Shown: positions 34,391 to 41,898 of the stretch, piece after piece
Position numbering within the stretch: the first letter of the stretch is position 1
Layout: each line of letters starts with the position of its first letter
NCBI GenBank assembly: GCA_000403315.2
Contig: KE159636.1
Location: forward strand, 1,145,358-1,209,357
Reading direction: 5' to 3'
Length of the DNA: 64,000 nt
DNA from: Lachnospiraceae bacterium A2
Lineage (GTDB): Bacteria; Bacillota; Clostridia; Lachnospirales; Lachnospiraceae
Made by a program: the position numbers and the translations under genes
The notes under the pieces: model-generated
What the model was told of the DNA's origin: nothing
The model's database searches: none
Seen by the model: only the letters and a program-made list of their open reading frames with translations

Positions 34391-35640
34391 CACGACAAAC
34401 GCATGAATGTTTCTGCCATTCAAATTTTTCCAACTGTAATTTTTTAAAAGTCCAGTACTTCCTCCAAATATTTAATTGGTGACAGACTTATTACAAACCT
34501 TTTTTTCTTCATTGATAATTTCTTTTTTGTAAGTTCCATCAGCTTTAGTATGCTTAAGCTCCATTTCCTGATTATATTCAGATTCTGCGCTGACATTTTA
34601 TCCAGTATTGCGTTTGCGTCTTCTCGAAATGTTACATCCAGATGCCAGTGCATGCTCTCTATGCTCCAATGCCCTCTTACTGCCCGGCTTATGGGTTCCA
34701 TGTCCCCTTTTAGGCTGCTGATAAAATAGCGGTATTCCGTTTTCTTTCTCCCATTCTTTTCTATGCTTTTTCTTTCCATCGCTATGCTTTTCAGCCCTTT
34801 CCAGTCTTTTTTCTGTATCATCCATTGGATATCTTCTGTCTGGTAATATTCCCGCGTCTCTATCTGCCCGTGGGCTTTTTCTTCCGTTTTCTTATAATTT
34901 CCTGATTTTTCTATCTCTCTGGTTAGTTCTTCATCTGCAAAATACTCTTTTACTTCTTCATATAAGCTCCCCTGGTTTCCTTTTAATGCCAACACATAAT
35001 CTGCCCTTTTTCTCCAAATTTTTTCTGCGATCGCTGTCTGCGTTCCCATTGCATCTATCGTAATAATCTGTCCCTTTATTTGTAACCTTTCTATTAATTC
35101 CGGAATTGCTGTAATCTCATTGCTTTTTTCGTTCACTGCTTTCTGTCCCAGGCTGAAACCGTCTTCACGGCTCCATGCGGTTACAATATGGGACGGCTTC
35201 TCTTTCCCCTGTTTGTTAGAACGCATTGTTTTTCCATCTATACAGATGATCTTCTTCAGTGCTTCGCCTTCTTCCCGGTTCAGCAGTTCTTGCCATTTTC
35301 CATAAAGCTGTTGGAGAATATCCGGTGAAACCATCCCCATTACTCGCTGTATAGTATCATGGGACGGCGGGCCATTCTTTAACCCGATATATTTTTTAAG
35401 ATAATCTTCATACACCTGTGCAAACAGCGCAATCTCTACCCAGTCATCTGCATTTGCGAGTGTGGCAAACAAAACAATCACAAGAATATCCTTTAGCAAA
35501 TGCCGGACTTTCTTTTTTTGGCGCACATCTTCAATATATTCCATCCAATTTAATAATTCTTCCATAAACAACGCCCCTTTTCTTTTATTTTACCAGAAAA
35601 GAGGCATGTTCACAATTTATTTACTCATGCGTTTGTCGTG
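34391..35640 (-). mobile_element. ISAs1-family insertion sequence, complete
   Basis: 1,250 bp bounded by perfect 16-bp inverted repeats CACGACAAACGCATGA. The host duplication GACGCCACA flanks it at 34382-34390 and 35641-35649. It carries one intact transposase gene on the minus strand. Confidence 0.95.
34444..35571 (-). CDS. ISAs1-family transposase
   Basis: 375 residues, full length. N-terminal zinc-free domain VRHLLKDILVIVLFATLANA, then DDE-type catalytic core: ICIDGKTMRSNKQ, ITIDAMGTQTAIAEKIWRKR, ADYVLALKGNQGSLYEEVKE and RGHWSIESMHWHLDVTFRED (final Glu). The H-repeat-associated family name applies. It is intact, so the element may still move. Confidence 0.95.
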   Translation of the reverse strand: MFMEELLNWMEYIEDVRQKKKVRHLLKDILVIVLFATLANADDWVEIALFAQVYEDYLKKYIGLKNGPPSHDTIQRVMGMVSPDILQQLYGKWQELLNREEGEALKKIICIDGKTMRSNKQGKEKPSHIVTAWSREDGFSLGQKAVNEKSNEITAIPELIERLQIKGQIITIDAMGTQTAIAEKIWRKRADYVLALKGNQGSLYEEVKEYFADEELTREIEKSGNYKKTEEKAHGQIETREYYQTEDIQWMIQKKDWKGLKSIAMERKSIEKNGRKKTEYRYFISSLKGDMEPISRAVRGHWSIESMHWHLDVTFREDANAILDKMSAQNLNIIRKWSLSILKLMELTKKKLSMKKKRFVISLSPIKYLEEVLDF

Positions 35641-35990
35641 GACGCCACAGGGCAAACGGGATGACATTTCATTGAGGGAGAAAGGATTGAGGATACCAAA
35701 ACCACAAGCGGCACAAGGGAAATCCCAATGTCCGACGAGGTATATGCGTGTTTTCAGCGGATTATTGCGAATAGGAAGAAAGTAAAAAAGAGCCTATGAT
35801 TGACGGCAAATGCGGATTCCTTTATCTGGACAAAAATGATATGTCGATGGTAGCCCTGCATTGGGAGAAATACTTTCAGCACATTTGCGAGAAGTACAAC
35901 AGTATCTATAAAGTGCAGATGCCAAAGGTCACGCCCCATGTATGCAGGCACACCTTTTGTTACAACATGGCGAAAAGCGGCATGAACCCT

Positions 35991-36870
35991 AGAGCGTGTC
36001 TGAAAATTAAATATTGCACAAAACATATGTTATTACCCCAAATTCTATGATAGAATAAAAAAAAGGGGTGTTTGTTATGACAAGGCGTTATGAGTTAACG
36101 GATCAGGAATGGGAACAAATTGCTTCCCTGCTCCCACCAGAAAAAACCAATAAACCTGGACGGCCTCTCAAGGATAACCGCTTAATGGTAAACGCCATGG
36201 TCTGGATAACCCGCAGTGGTGCCCCCTGGCGTGACCTCCCAGAACGTTATGGCCCCTGGAAGACCGTATACAGCCGGTTCCGTAAATGGATTGGGGACGG
36301 GATCCTGGATAACATCTTCCGGGTACTCTGCCTGGAGGCAGAGTTGGGGGGACTGTTCCTGGATGCCTCCACCGTCCAGGCCCACCAGCACAGTGCTGGT
36401 GCAAAAAAAGGGGGCCTCCAAACGGAATCGGGCACAGCCGCGGGGGAGCAAGCACAAAAATCCACGCAGTTGTAGACGCCTATGGGTATCCCGTATACCT
36501 TATGCTGAGTGAAGGGCAGCGCAATGACGTCAATTTTGCAATTCCGATGCTGGAGCAGATTGATATCGGCGGAAGCCAGGTTGTGGCAGACCGTGGGTAC
36601 GATAGCACGAAACTGCTGGATTATATTTATGGCTGGGGCGGGGAGCCAACGGTCCCATCCAGGAATGGGGCCAAATTTGAGCGCCGCTGTGACTGGCAGC
36701 TTTATAAAGAGCGCCATCTGGTAGAGAAATTTTTCCTTAAGCTGAAAGCGTTCCGCCGGATTGCTACACGTTATGACAAATTACCTTTTACTTATATCGG
36801 TTTTTTATGCATCGCGTCTATTCTAATTTGGCTAAAATAGACAAAGCCGAATAATTTTCAGACACGCTCT
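35991..36870 (+). mobile_element. IS5-family (IS427-like) insertion sequence, complete
   Basis: 880 bp with 19-bp inverted repeats AGAGCGTGTCTGAAAATTA, flanked by CT on the left and AG on the right, consistent with insertion at CTAG. It interrupts the integrase remnant after codons for KSGMNP. Confidence 0.92.
36077..36840 (+). CDS. IS5-family transposase made from two frames by -1 frameshifting
   Basis: orfA (36077-36475): RYELTDQEWEQIASLLPPEK, GRPLKDNRLMVNAMVWITRS, FLDASTVQAHQHSAGAKKG. orfB is one base back and covers NGIGHSRGGASTKIHAVVDA, DRGYDS and the Glu-containing ERHLVEKFFLKLKAFRRIAT to 36840. The join is probably at GCAAAAAAAGGGGG near 36400, a slippery run. This two-frame layout is usual in the IS427 group, so the element is likely intact. 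GTG at 36068 is an alternative start. Confidence 0.85.
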
Positions 36871-37217
36871 AGCGCGGCTGCTTGGCTCGTTGCCCGCGGG
36901 AATCAAGGAAATACAGCAAATACAAGGAGTTTTAAAGATATGATAAAAATATTATTTGTGTGCCACGGCAGGAGTACGGTAAAAACCGCATAATTCGGCA
37001 CTTCGGGGCAAACTTGGGCATATCGTGGCAGACAAATAATACTTAGACTACGGTAAAACTACGAATGAGGGAATGAAAAATTGAAAATGTGGATAATCGT
37101 TAAAAGGTAGTAGGGAAACGTTAAATTATGGTTGTTATCGTTATAAGGTACAAGAAAATAAGTGCGGATGCTTCTTGGTGTATTCTCTTACTGGCTTGCG
37201 TACCACAATTTGATACA
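36871..37217. other. Stretch without a supported gene, AT-rich
   Basis: A 17-codon frame MIKILFVCHGRSTVKTA near 36939 resembles the start of low-molecular-weight protein phosphatases but stops at once. AATCGTTAAAAGG (37095-37107) and TATCGTTATAAGG (near 37135) repeat a motif that recurs at 40883. No RNA gene seen. Confidence 0.4.
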
Positions 37218-37249
37218 ATGCACCCAAGTTGAATCTGGGTGCATTTTTT
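37218..37249 (+). terminator. Terminator hairpin
   Basis: ATGCACCCA and TGGGTGCAT with a 9-base loop, followed by TTTTTT. It separates the integrase debris from the four-gene operon. Confidence 0.8.
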
Positions 37250-37257
37250 AACGATAG
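37245..37257. repeat. Left copy of TTTTTAACGATAG
   Basis: The same 13 bases occur at 40866-40878, on the far side of the four-gene operon, in the same orientation. Confidence 0.7.
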
Positions 37258-37467
37258 GAATTTTAATGATTTATTGTTTGCAATAAAATGGTTTATGATT
37301 AAAGATATTCATTTGCCATGGCAGGAGTAAGGTATATTAGAAGAAAAAATTTAAGAAATGAATTGTCAAAAGTCGGAGCTGTCAGCGGCTGTCTAGGTTT
37401 AACGAATCTGGCTTTTGTATTGCAGAAATATGACATAAAAAAGATATGAGATTTTGTCGATATAAAG

Positions 37468-37473
37468 TATAAT
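37468..37473 (+). promoter_or_regulatory. -10 box of the four-gene operon
   Basis: TATAAT at 37468-37473, about 45 bases before the ribosome binding site GAGAGGAGA and the ATG at 37530. No good -35 is seen. Confidence 0.5.
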
Positions 37474-37529
37474 AAATGGAAGATTAAATTTTATTGCTAT
37501 AAATTTTTTCGAACAGAGAGGAGAGAATA

Positions 37530-38420
37530 ATGTTTGAAAATCAACTGATAATTGCTGCGACAGATGGAAATGGAAAAATTATTGCGTCGCAACCTTATTA
37601 TGAGTTTTTAAATGGAAGGAAAAATCTGGAAATACTCAATTACTATACGGGAGAGAAACTGTTTGATATTTTATATGATGATTTGGATATCGTGGGGTAC
37701 GAAAATAATAAACTGGCAATTAAAATTGTTTATCAGATGAATCCTGTTCAGACTACAATGTCTTTGCTAGGAAAAATTGCAGAGGCTGTGATTGTTCGAA
37801 GATGTCATGAGGATGAAGAAATTAATAGAAAATGGTTATCAATTGCTAGAAGAAAGAAAGCAAAATATAAGACAGTGGCCAAATTTAAAGCTGTAGGAAC
37901 AGGATTAAAATCAACACGAAATTTATATCCCAATTTATACAATCCTTTTGATACTCAAAGAGATGTTATTTGGGTGGATGATGAAGGGATGAGAGCAATG
38001 ATTAAGACATCTTCGATTTCAGGTTTGGAAGCTGGTTTACAATTAAAAGTTAGCCGAAATGGTATGGGGTATTTTTTTCAAGATTTATGCAACTTGCGGT
38101 ATGAAGTTCCTGTTGTGTATTTTGATATAGCTCATGATTATGATGTTGTTGCCAGAGAATTATTATTAGAACAATATTCACGTGGAATTTCTAACTCAAA
38201 TATTATTTTAGAAGAAAACTTTGTAAGAGCAAGTGCAATCGATTATAGAGGGTATGAGGAAGTTTGCTTCTATGAAGATTTAGTCATGGCTTTAGTAACT
38301 GGTAAAATGACAATAGATGATTTATTAGTACATAAGGATGTGGAAAATAATCCAACATTTAAAAATTCCTTAATTACAGCAATGTTATCTCAATTGTCAA
38401 TTGAAAACATAATTGTATGA
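37530..38420 (+). CDS. Unrecognised protein, possibly a PD-(D/E)XK-like nuclease; first gene of a four-gene operon
   Basis: 296 residues, soluble. I know no named family. N-terminal ~70 residues look like a beta-rich domain; a helix LLGKIAEAVIVRRC (79-92) is followed by DTQRDVIWVDDEG (141-153), SGLEAGLQLKVSRNG (164-178) and YEVPVVYFDI (191-200). The order helix, Asp-containing strand, strand with Gln-x-Lys (QLK, 171-173), then a hydrophobic strand is what a restriction-endonuclease fold shows, but this is a weak pattern call. ATG after GAGAGGAGAGAAT. The gene and its three followers are visibly AT-rich compared with both sides. Confidence 0.75.
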   Translation: MFENQLIIAATDGNGKIIASQPYYEFLNGRKNLEILNYYTGEKLFDILYDDLDIVGYENNKLAIKIVYQMNPVQTTMSLLGKIAEAVIVRRCHEDEEINRKWLSIARRKKAKYKTVAKFKAVGTGLKSTRNLYPNLYNPFDTQRDVIWVDDEGMRAMIKTSSISGLEAGLQLKVSRNGMGYFFQDLCNLRYEVPVVYFDIAHDYDVVARELLLEQYSRGISNSNIILEENFVRASAIDYRGYEEVCFYEDLVMALVTGKMTIDDLLVHKDVENNPTFKNSLITAMLSQLSIENIIV

Positions 38421-38459
38421 TATTAAGGTTGAACCAAATGAATAATAGGAGGCTTGAAC

Positions 38460-38879
38460 ATGGCAGATACGAAAATAAGTAAAAGTGAGAGTTCTTTTCG
38501 TAAAGCAAACTTATATAAAGATGCCACAATGAATGCGTTAAAAGAAGTAACAGAGTTCGATAGCAAAATAATAAATTCGAATGATAAGTATTTGGAAACA
38601 TTAAAGGAAGCCGATTCAATTGAGTATGAAATATTAAGGGAGAATATGGCGAAGGCGGAAACGGAAGTGGAAAGACAGGCTATTAGAGATAGAATGGCTG
38701 AAATGAAGAAAGAACGGTATCAGAAGGATACTGAAAACAAAGAATTTTATGAAAAACAGCAGAATAATCATAAAAATTATACTTTGCAAATTCTTACATC
38801 GGTAGCAGCAGTGGTAGGGGTTATAAAGTTCCGAAAACCTATAATGGATATTGGCAAAAAACTGATTACAAAAAGATAG
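38460..38879 (+). CDS. Coiled-coil protein with one C-terminal membrane segment; second gene of the operon
   Basis: 139 residues, unrecognised. Residues 15-105 are a charged helix rich in Glu and Lys (ETEVERQAIRDRMAEMKKER) that probably forms a coiled coil. Residues about 108-123 (TLQILTSVAAVVGVIKF) are hydrophobic and could insert into the membrane, with a short basic tail. Start ATG at 38460 after TAGGAGG, 39 bases behind the first gene. It might anchor the other products or form an assembly; inference. Confidence 0.75.
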   Translation: MADTKISKSESSFRKANLYKDATMNALKEVTEFDSKIINSNDKYLETLKEADSIEYEILRENMAKAETEVERQAIRDRMAEMKKERYQKDTENKEFYEKQQNNHKNYTLQILTSVAAVVGVIKFRKPIMDIGKKLITKR

Positions 38880-38891
38880 GGGAGATTACGG

Positions 38892-39680
38892 ATGCTGATA
38901 GATGTAGCTGACTTGAGGACAATACCAAACGAGATAGAAAGTATTATTTTGGCGAACTTTTCTAAATTACCGAAGGAGATAGTTAATAAAATCAAAAATA
39001 ATAATATATGCTATAAGAATGATGTACGGTGTGCCATTGAAGATTATTATGGTCCTTTTTCATATTTGTCAGAGCAGTTTTATAAAAGATTAGTTTTTGG
39101 CATGGAAAGTCATGAATTGGTCTTATATCATGCTACAAAAATGTTAAGTAAATCACAGGTTCTTGAACAAGGATTAAAAACTAATGAATGGGAAGCCTAT
39201 AGTTCCCTTCTTATTGAATCATTGGATAGTATTGGCTTTGATGTACAAGGCAAGGGTGAAATAATGAGGCTTGTAGAAAAAGAATATAAGAGGAAATATT
39301 CTGTGGCAAGTAGAAAGGCTCAATTGTGTTTCTTTTCTGATATGGGACAGATAGATCAGGAAGGCAGTGCTGGTTGTGAACAGTTTTGCGAGAACATTGG
39401 TGGAGAGATTGCTAGATGGGCATTAAAAGATAGTCATCCAGAATTGTATGTTCCCTTAAAGAATAAGGGGGAAGCTTTTGTTGTGAAATTTAGGATGCCA
39501 TTTGCCGATGTAGTAGATTTTGATAAAGAAACAATTCTTTACCAGTTTGTGTCACATTACGCAGCTAAATATTTTTTTAATTTTAAATATGATATTCAAT
39601 TTACGAGTATGACAGAATCTGATGTTCCAAAAGAAAATATATTGGAGTTGATTCCGTATACAAAAGAGGTAAATTATTAG
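38892..39680 (+). CDS. ART-like protein, first of two paralogues; third gene of the operon
   Basis: 262 residues, unrecognised. ELVLYHATKMLSKSQVLEQG (75-94) has the Tyr-His strand and following helix of ADP-ribosyltransferase-fold proteins; QLCFFSDMGQ (144-153) could be the second core strand; GCEQFCENIGGEIARWA (161-177) and AFVVKFRMPFADVVDF (195-210) follow. The gene at 39720 encodes a protein with the same succession of motifs. If it is an ART, His80 and a Glu in 163-172 are candidate catalytic residues. Start ATG at 38892 after GGGGAGATT; 12 bases behind the second gene. Confidence 0.7.
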   Translation: MLIDVADLRTIPNEIESIILANFSKLPKEIVNKIKNNNICYKNDVRCAIEDYYGPFSYLSEQFYKRLVFGMESHELVLYHATKMLSKSQVLEQGLKTNEWEAYSSLLIESLDSIGFDVQGKGEIMRLVEKEYKRKYSVASRKAQLCFFSDMGQIDQEGSAGCEQFCENIGGEIARWALKDSHPELYVPLKNKGEAFVVKFRMPFADVVDFDKETILYQFVSHYAAKYFFNFKYDIQFTSMTESDVPKENILELIPYTKEVNY

Positions 39681-39719
39681 AAAGAATATTTGAAAAAGTG
39701 GGAAAGGAGATATTGTTAC

Positions 39720-40544
39720 ATGGTTGTTCGGACTGAAAATTATAGAGACATGGAAGAAGATATTGCCACATTAATGGATGTGGATGAGATGTTTATTTAT
39801 GAAACAATGCATGATATCAGTGAGAAGTGTTTATGTGGTTTTCACTCTGATTGGGATAAATATGAAAGTTTAGTAGACGATTTTATAACCGAATATGCAG
39901 ATTTAGATATTGTAGATGAAATATATGTTTATCATTTAGGTAGACATATTGTTAGACCTAAAGAACTGTGGCCTTTAAGAGAGTTGCTAATCACAGAAAA
40001 TGAGTTTTCCGATTTTTTGAAGAAAAATAAGATTCATTTCATGCTGCGGGAAGATAATTTGGAGTTTTACTATGGTAAAAGATTGATTTCGCCTGAACAA
40101 ATATTACAAAGCGGGCAATTTCATTTGTTGGCAAAAAGATTGGGATATTTAGGTGAGGCAGATTACTGTGTTAATGGTTTTGCTTTTTGGCCCAATATAG
40201 ATAAAACATCAGAAGGGTATTTTCAGAATTTGCAAAGGGGACCAGAAATCCTTGAAAATTTAGGTGGATTTATAGGAGAAGATTTATGGAGAGATTACAA
40301 AAAACAATCTAAATATTATGGTATTGTTTTTAAAGTGCCTATGCTCGAAATCATATATGATGGCATAGATGAACTATTCACTAAAGAAGAAAAAGCGAGA
40401 TTCTTTATAAAAAATGCACTTTTTTATTTGAATGATTGTTATCGTAATTGTCCGGGAGGAAATAACCCAATGCTTCGGATTTCGGATACAAAGAAAGTAG
40501 TTGTGGATCATTGTATTTTAATAGAAGAAGATGATGTACTGTGA
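39720..40544 (+). CDS. ART-like protein, second of two paralogues; fourth gene of the operon
   Basis: 274 residues. Matching the third gene: EIYVYHLGRHIVRPKELWPL (67-86), FAFWPNIDKTSEGYF (154-168), GPEILENLGGFIGEDLW (174-190) and YGIVFKVPMLEI (200-211). Similarity is low outside these points, so the pair diverged long ago. The Tyr-His and Gly-Gly-x-x-x-Glu patterns are kept in both. Start ATG at 39720 with GGAAAGGAGA upstream; the open frame from a TTG at 39690 is not used. Whether the two act together, or one controls the other, cannot be told. Confidence 0.7.
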   Translation: MVVRTENYRDMEEDIATLMDVDEMFIYETMHDISEKCLCGFHSDWDKYESLVDDFITEYADLDIVDEIYVYHLGRHIVRPKELWPLRELLITENEFSDFLKKNKIHFMLREDNLEFYYGKRLISPEQILQSGQFHLLAKRLGYLGEADYCVNGFAFWPNIDKTSEGYFQNLQRGPEILENLGGFIGEDLWRDYKKQSKYYGIVFKVPMLEIIYDGIDELFTKEEKARFFIKNALFYLNDCYRNCPGGNNPMLRISDTKKVVVDHCILIEEDDVL

Positions 40545-40750
40545 TTCGGGTGAAGTACATTAGTGATTGCGTAGAGAGAAAAGAAAAGTAAAATGAGAAA
40601 TGTTAAGTTGCTTTTGTAACTTATGCTACATCTTACCTTTTGTCCTTCTCGGTTCAGAGGGGGTAAAATTCCAAGATATAAAATGGCTATTATCGGGATT
40701 AAATCCGCAGTTATAGGGGAACATCGCAACAACGAAATTGATACAATGGG

Positions 40751-40808
40751 AAACCGCAGAAAAGCCTGAAAATAAGGCATTTCGCGGGTTCTGCGGTTTT
40801 ATTTTTTC
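40751..40808 (+). terminator. Terminator of the four-gene operon
   Basis: AAACCGCAGAA and TTCTGCGGTTT enclose a 27-base loop with its own small stem and are followed by TATTTTTT. Confidence 0.75.
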
Positions 40809-40865
40809 GCTTTTTGAGCCTTTTTTCTGTTGAGTGAGCAGCTCCGTTTTCTGATTTTGCACCAC

Positions 40866-40895
40866 TTTTTAACGATAGCAGGAATCGTTAAAAGG
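40866..40895. repeat. Right copy of TTTTTAACGATAG, as a dyad
   Basis: TTTTTAACGATAG (40866-40878) is followed four bases later by AATCGTTAAAAGG (40883-40895), so the 10-base motif TTTTAACGAT occurs as a perfect inverted pair. Both halves also occur left of the operon (37245 and 37095), but in the opposite order and further apart. Confidence 0.7.
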
Positions 40896-41435
40896 TTTGA
40901 ATGGGGCGGGGCAGAGCCTTGTACTGGGAGCGATAAAAAATATTTAACAGCGGCACAGGCGGCTATCTTGAATTGATGCCATAGGAATTTGGGTACTCGC
41001 AGGCGAAAGTATGGAAGAATGGCTTAAAATCAAGGGATTTTGAGGTTTGGTGGGGTTCATCACGGTGGGTGGTGGGCCCCGCTTTTTCGTGTTTTTGGAT
41101 GCCGCTGATAGGATGGCGATTGGGGCAAAAATCGTACTATCAGGCAAAAGTATACTTTCACGCAAAAGTCAGGGGTTTCCGTGATAGTATGAAACGGAAG
41201 GGTAAAAAGGAGTAGGATATTGGCGGTTTTGGGTGAAAGATGTATTAGCTTGACGGAAAATGCTGTTGGAAAACGGGGGATATGATACAAACACGGAAAC
41301 TGCTCGGAGTTTTCGTGTTTGTATATGAGTTTCCGTGATAGTTTGGAGTTTTGCGTGATAATATAAGGCATATCTTATTGAATCATATCTATTTCATTTT
41401 GCGTTTTCCAAAATATTCAAGAAATATTTTTTAGT

Positions 41436-41511
41436 TTTAAGACCGCAGTAGTATTGACGGAGGTTTAAGACTGTGGTAGTATGTATGCGTGGCCACTACT
41501 ACAGTCTTAAA
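41436..41511. promoter_or_regulatory. BlaI-type operators
   Basis: Three half-sites of the form TTAAGACYGYRGTAGTA: 41436-41455 and 41464-41482 on the plus strand, and CTACTACAGTCTTAAA at 41495-41510 in reverse. The last pair forms a dyad just before AAAGGAGG of the BlaI gene, the classical autoregulated arrangement. Confidence 0.85.
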
Positions 41512-41528
41512 AAAGGAGGTGCTGTTAA

Positions 41529-41888
41529 ATGGACGTCAAGCTGTTCGATTCTGAACTGAAAGTGATGTCTGTCCTTTGGCGTGATGGCGATGTTCCGGCT
41601 AAGTATATCGCCAAGCTGCTTACCGAGGAATTGGGATGGAATGTAAACACAACCTATACCCTGATCAAGCGTTGTATTAAAAAAGGAGCGATTGAACGTT
41701 CTGAGCCCGGTTTCATGTGCCATGCGCTCGTTCCGAAAGAGGAAGTCCAGGAGGCAGAGACAAATGAGCTGATTGACAAAGTGTATGACGGCTCCGTTGA
41801 TAAGCTGTTTGCCGCTTTGCTGGGGAGGAAAAAGTTGAGCGCCGCACAAATTGAAAAGCTGAAACAGATTGTCAATGATCTGGAGTGA
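41529..41888 (+). CDS. BlaI/MecI-family repressor
   Basis: 119 residues, full length: LFDSELKVMSVLWRDGDVPA, then the winged helix ending LGWNVNTTYTLIKRCIKKGA, and a C-terminal dimerisation helix. It should bind the TACTACAGTCTTA-type sites at 41436-41511 and repress itself and the M56 gene. No beta-lactamase gene lies next to it in this window, so the regulated target may lie elsewhere. ATG at 41529 after AAAGGAGGTG. Confidence 0.93.
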   Translation: MDVKLFDSELKVMSVLWRDGDVPAKYIAKLLTEELGWNVNTTYTLIKRCIKKGAIERSEPGFMCHALVPKEEVQEAETNELIDKVYDGSVDKLFAALLGRKKLSAAQIEKLKQIVNDLE

Positions 41889-41898
41889 GGTGATGTGA

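Larger units (their letters stand above)
34236..35990 (+). pseudogene. Tn916-type tyrosine integrase broken by two insertion sequences
   Basis: 5' part 34236-34390: MSGKRRDSKNRILRNGESQR, YAFKYIVATGKQQFVYSWKL. An ISAs1 element follows. The gene resumes at 35641 (PQGKRDDISLREKG), then jumps over a large internal deletion to EDTKTTSGTREIPMSDEVYA at about 35690, has a one-base shift near 35790, and goes on with MIDGKCGFLYLDKNDMSMVA to the catalytic HVCRHTFCYNMAKSGMNP, where the IS5 element starts. The final catalytic Tyr region (GHSD..TLNTYTH) is not found after the IS. Dead. Confidence 0.88.
40545..41435. other. Non-coding stretch with repeats and a terminator
   Basis: No gene. It holds the operon terminator (40751), the inverted repeat TTTTAACGAT/ATCGTTAAAA (40867-40892), and a repeat-rich part at 41150-41370: GTTTCCGTGATAGT near 41175 and 41331, a related TTTTGCGTGATAAT near 41351, and a hairpin ATACAAACACGGAAAC/GTTTTCGTGTTTGTAT at about 41284-41323. 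The latter resemble arm-type or terminal repeats of mobile elements; inference. Confidence 0.5.

Noticed and set aside
36939..36992. MIKILFVCHG start of a low-molecular-weight phosphatase or arsenate reductase
   Set aside because: Only 17 codons before a stop and no further homology; could be chance.
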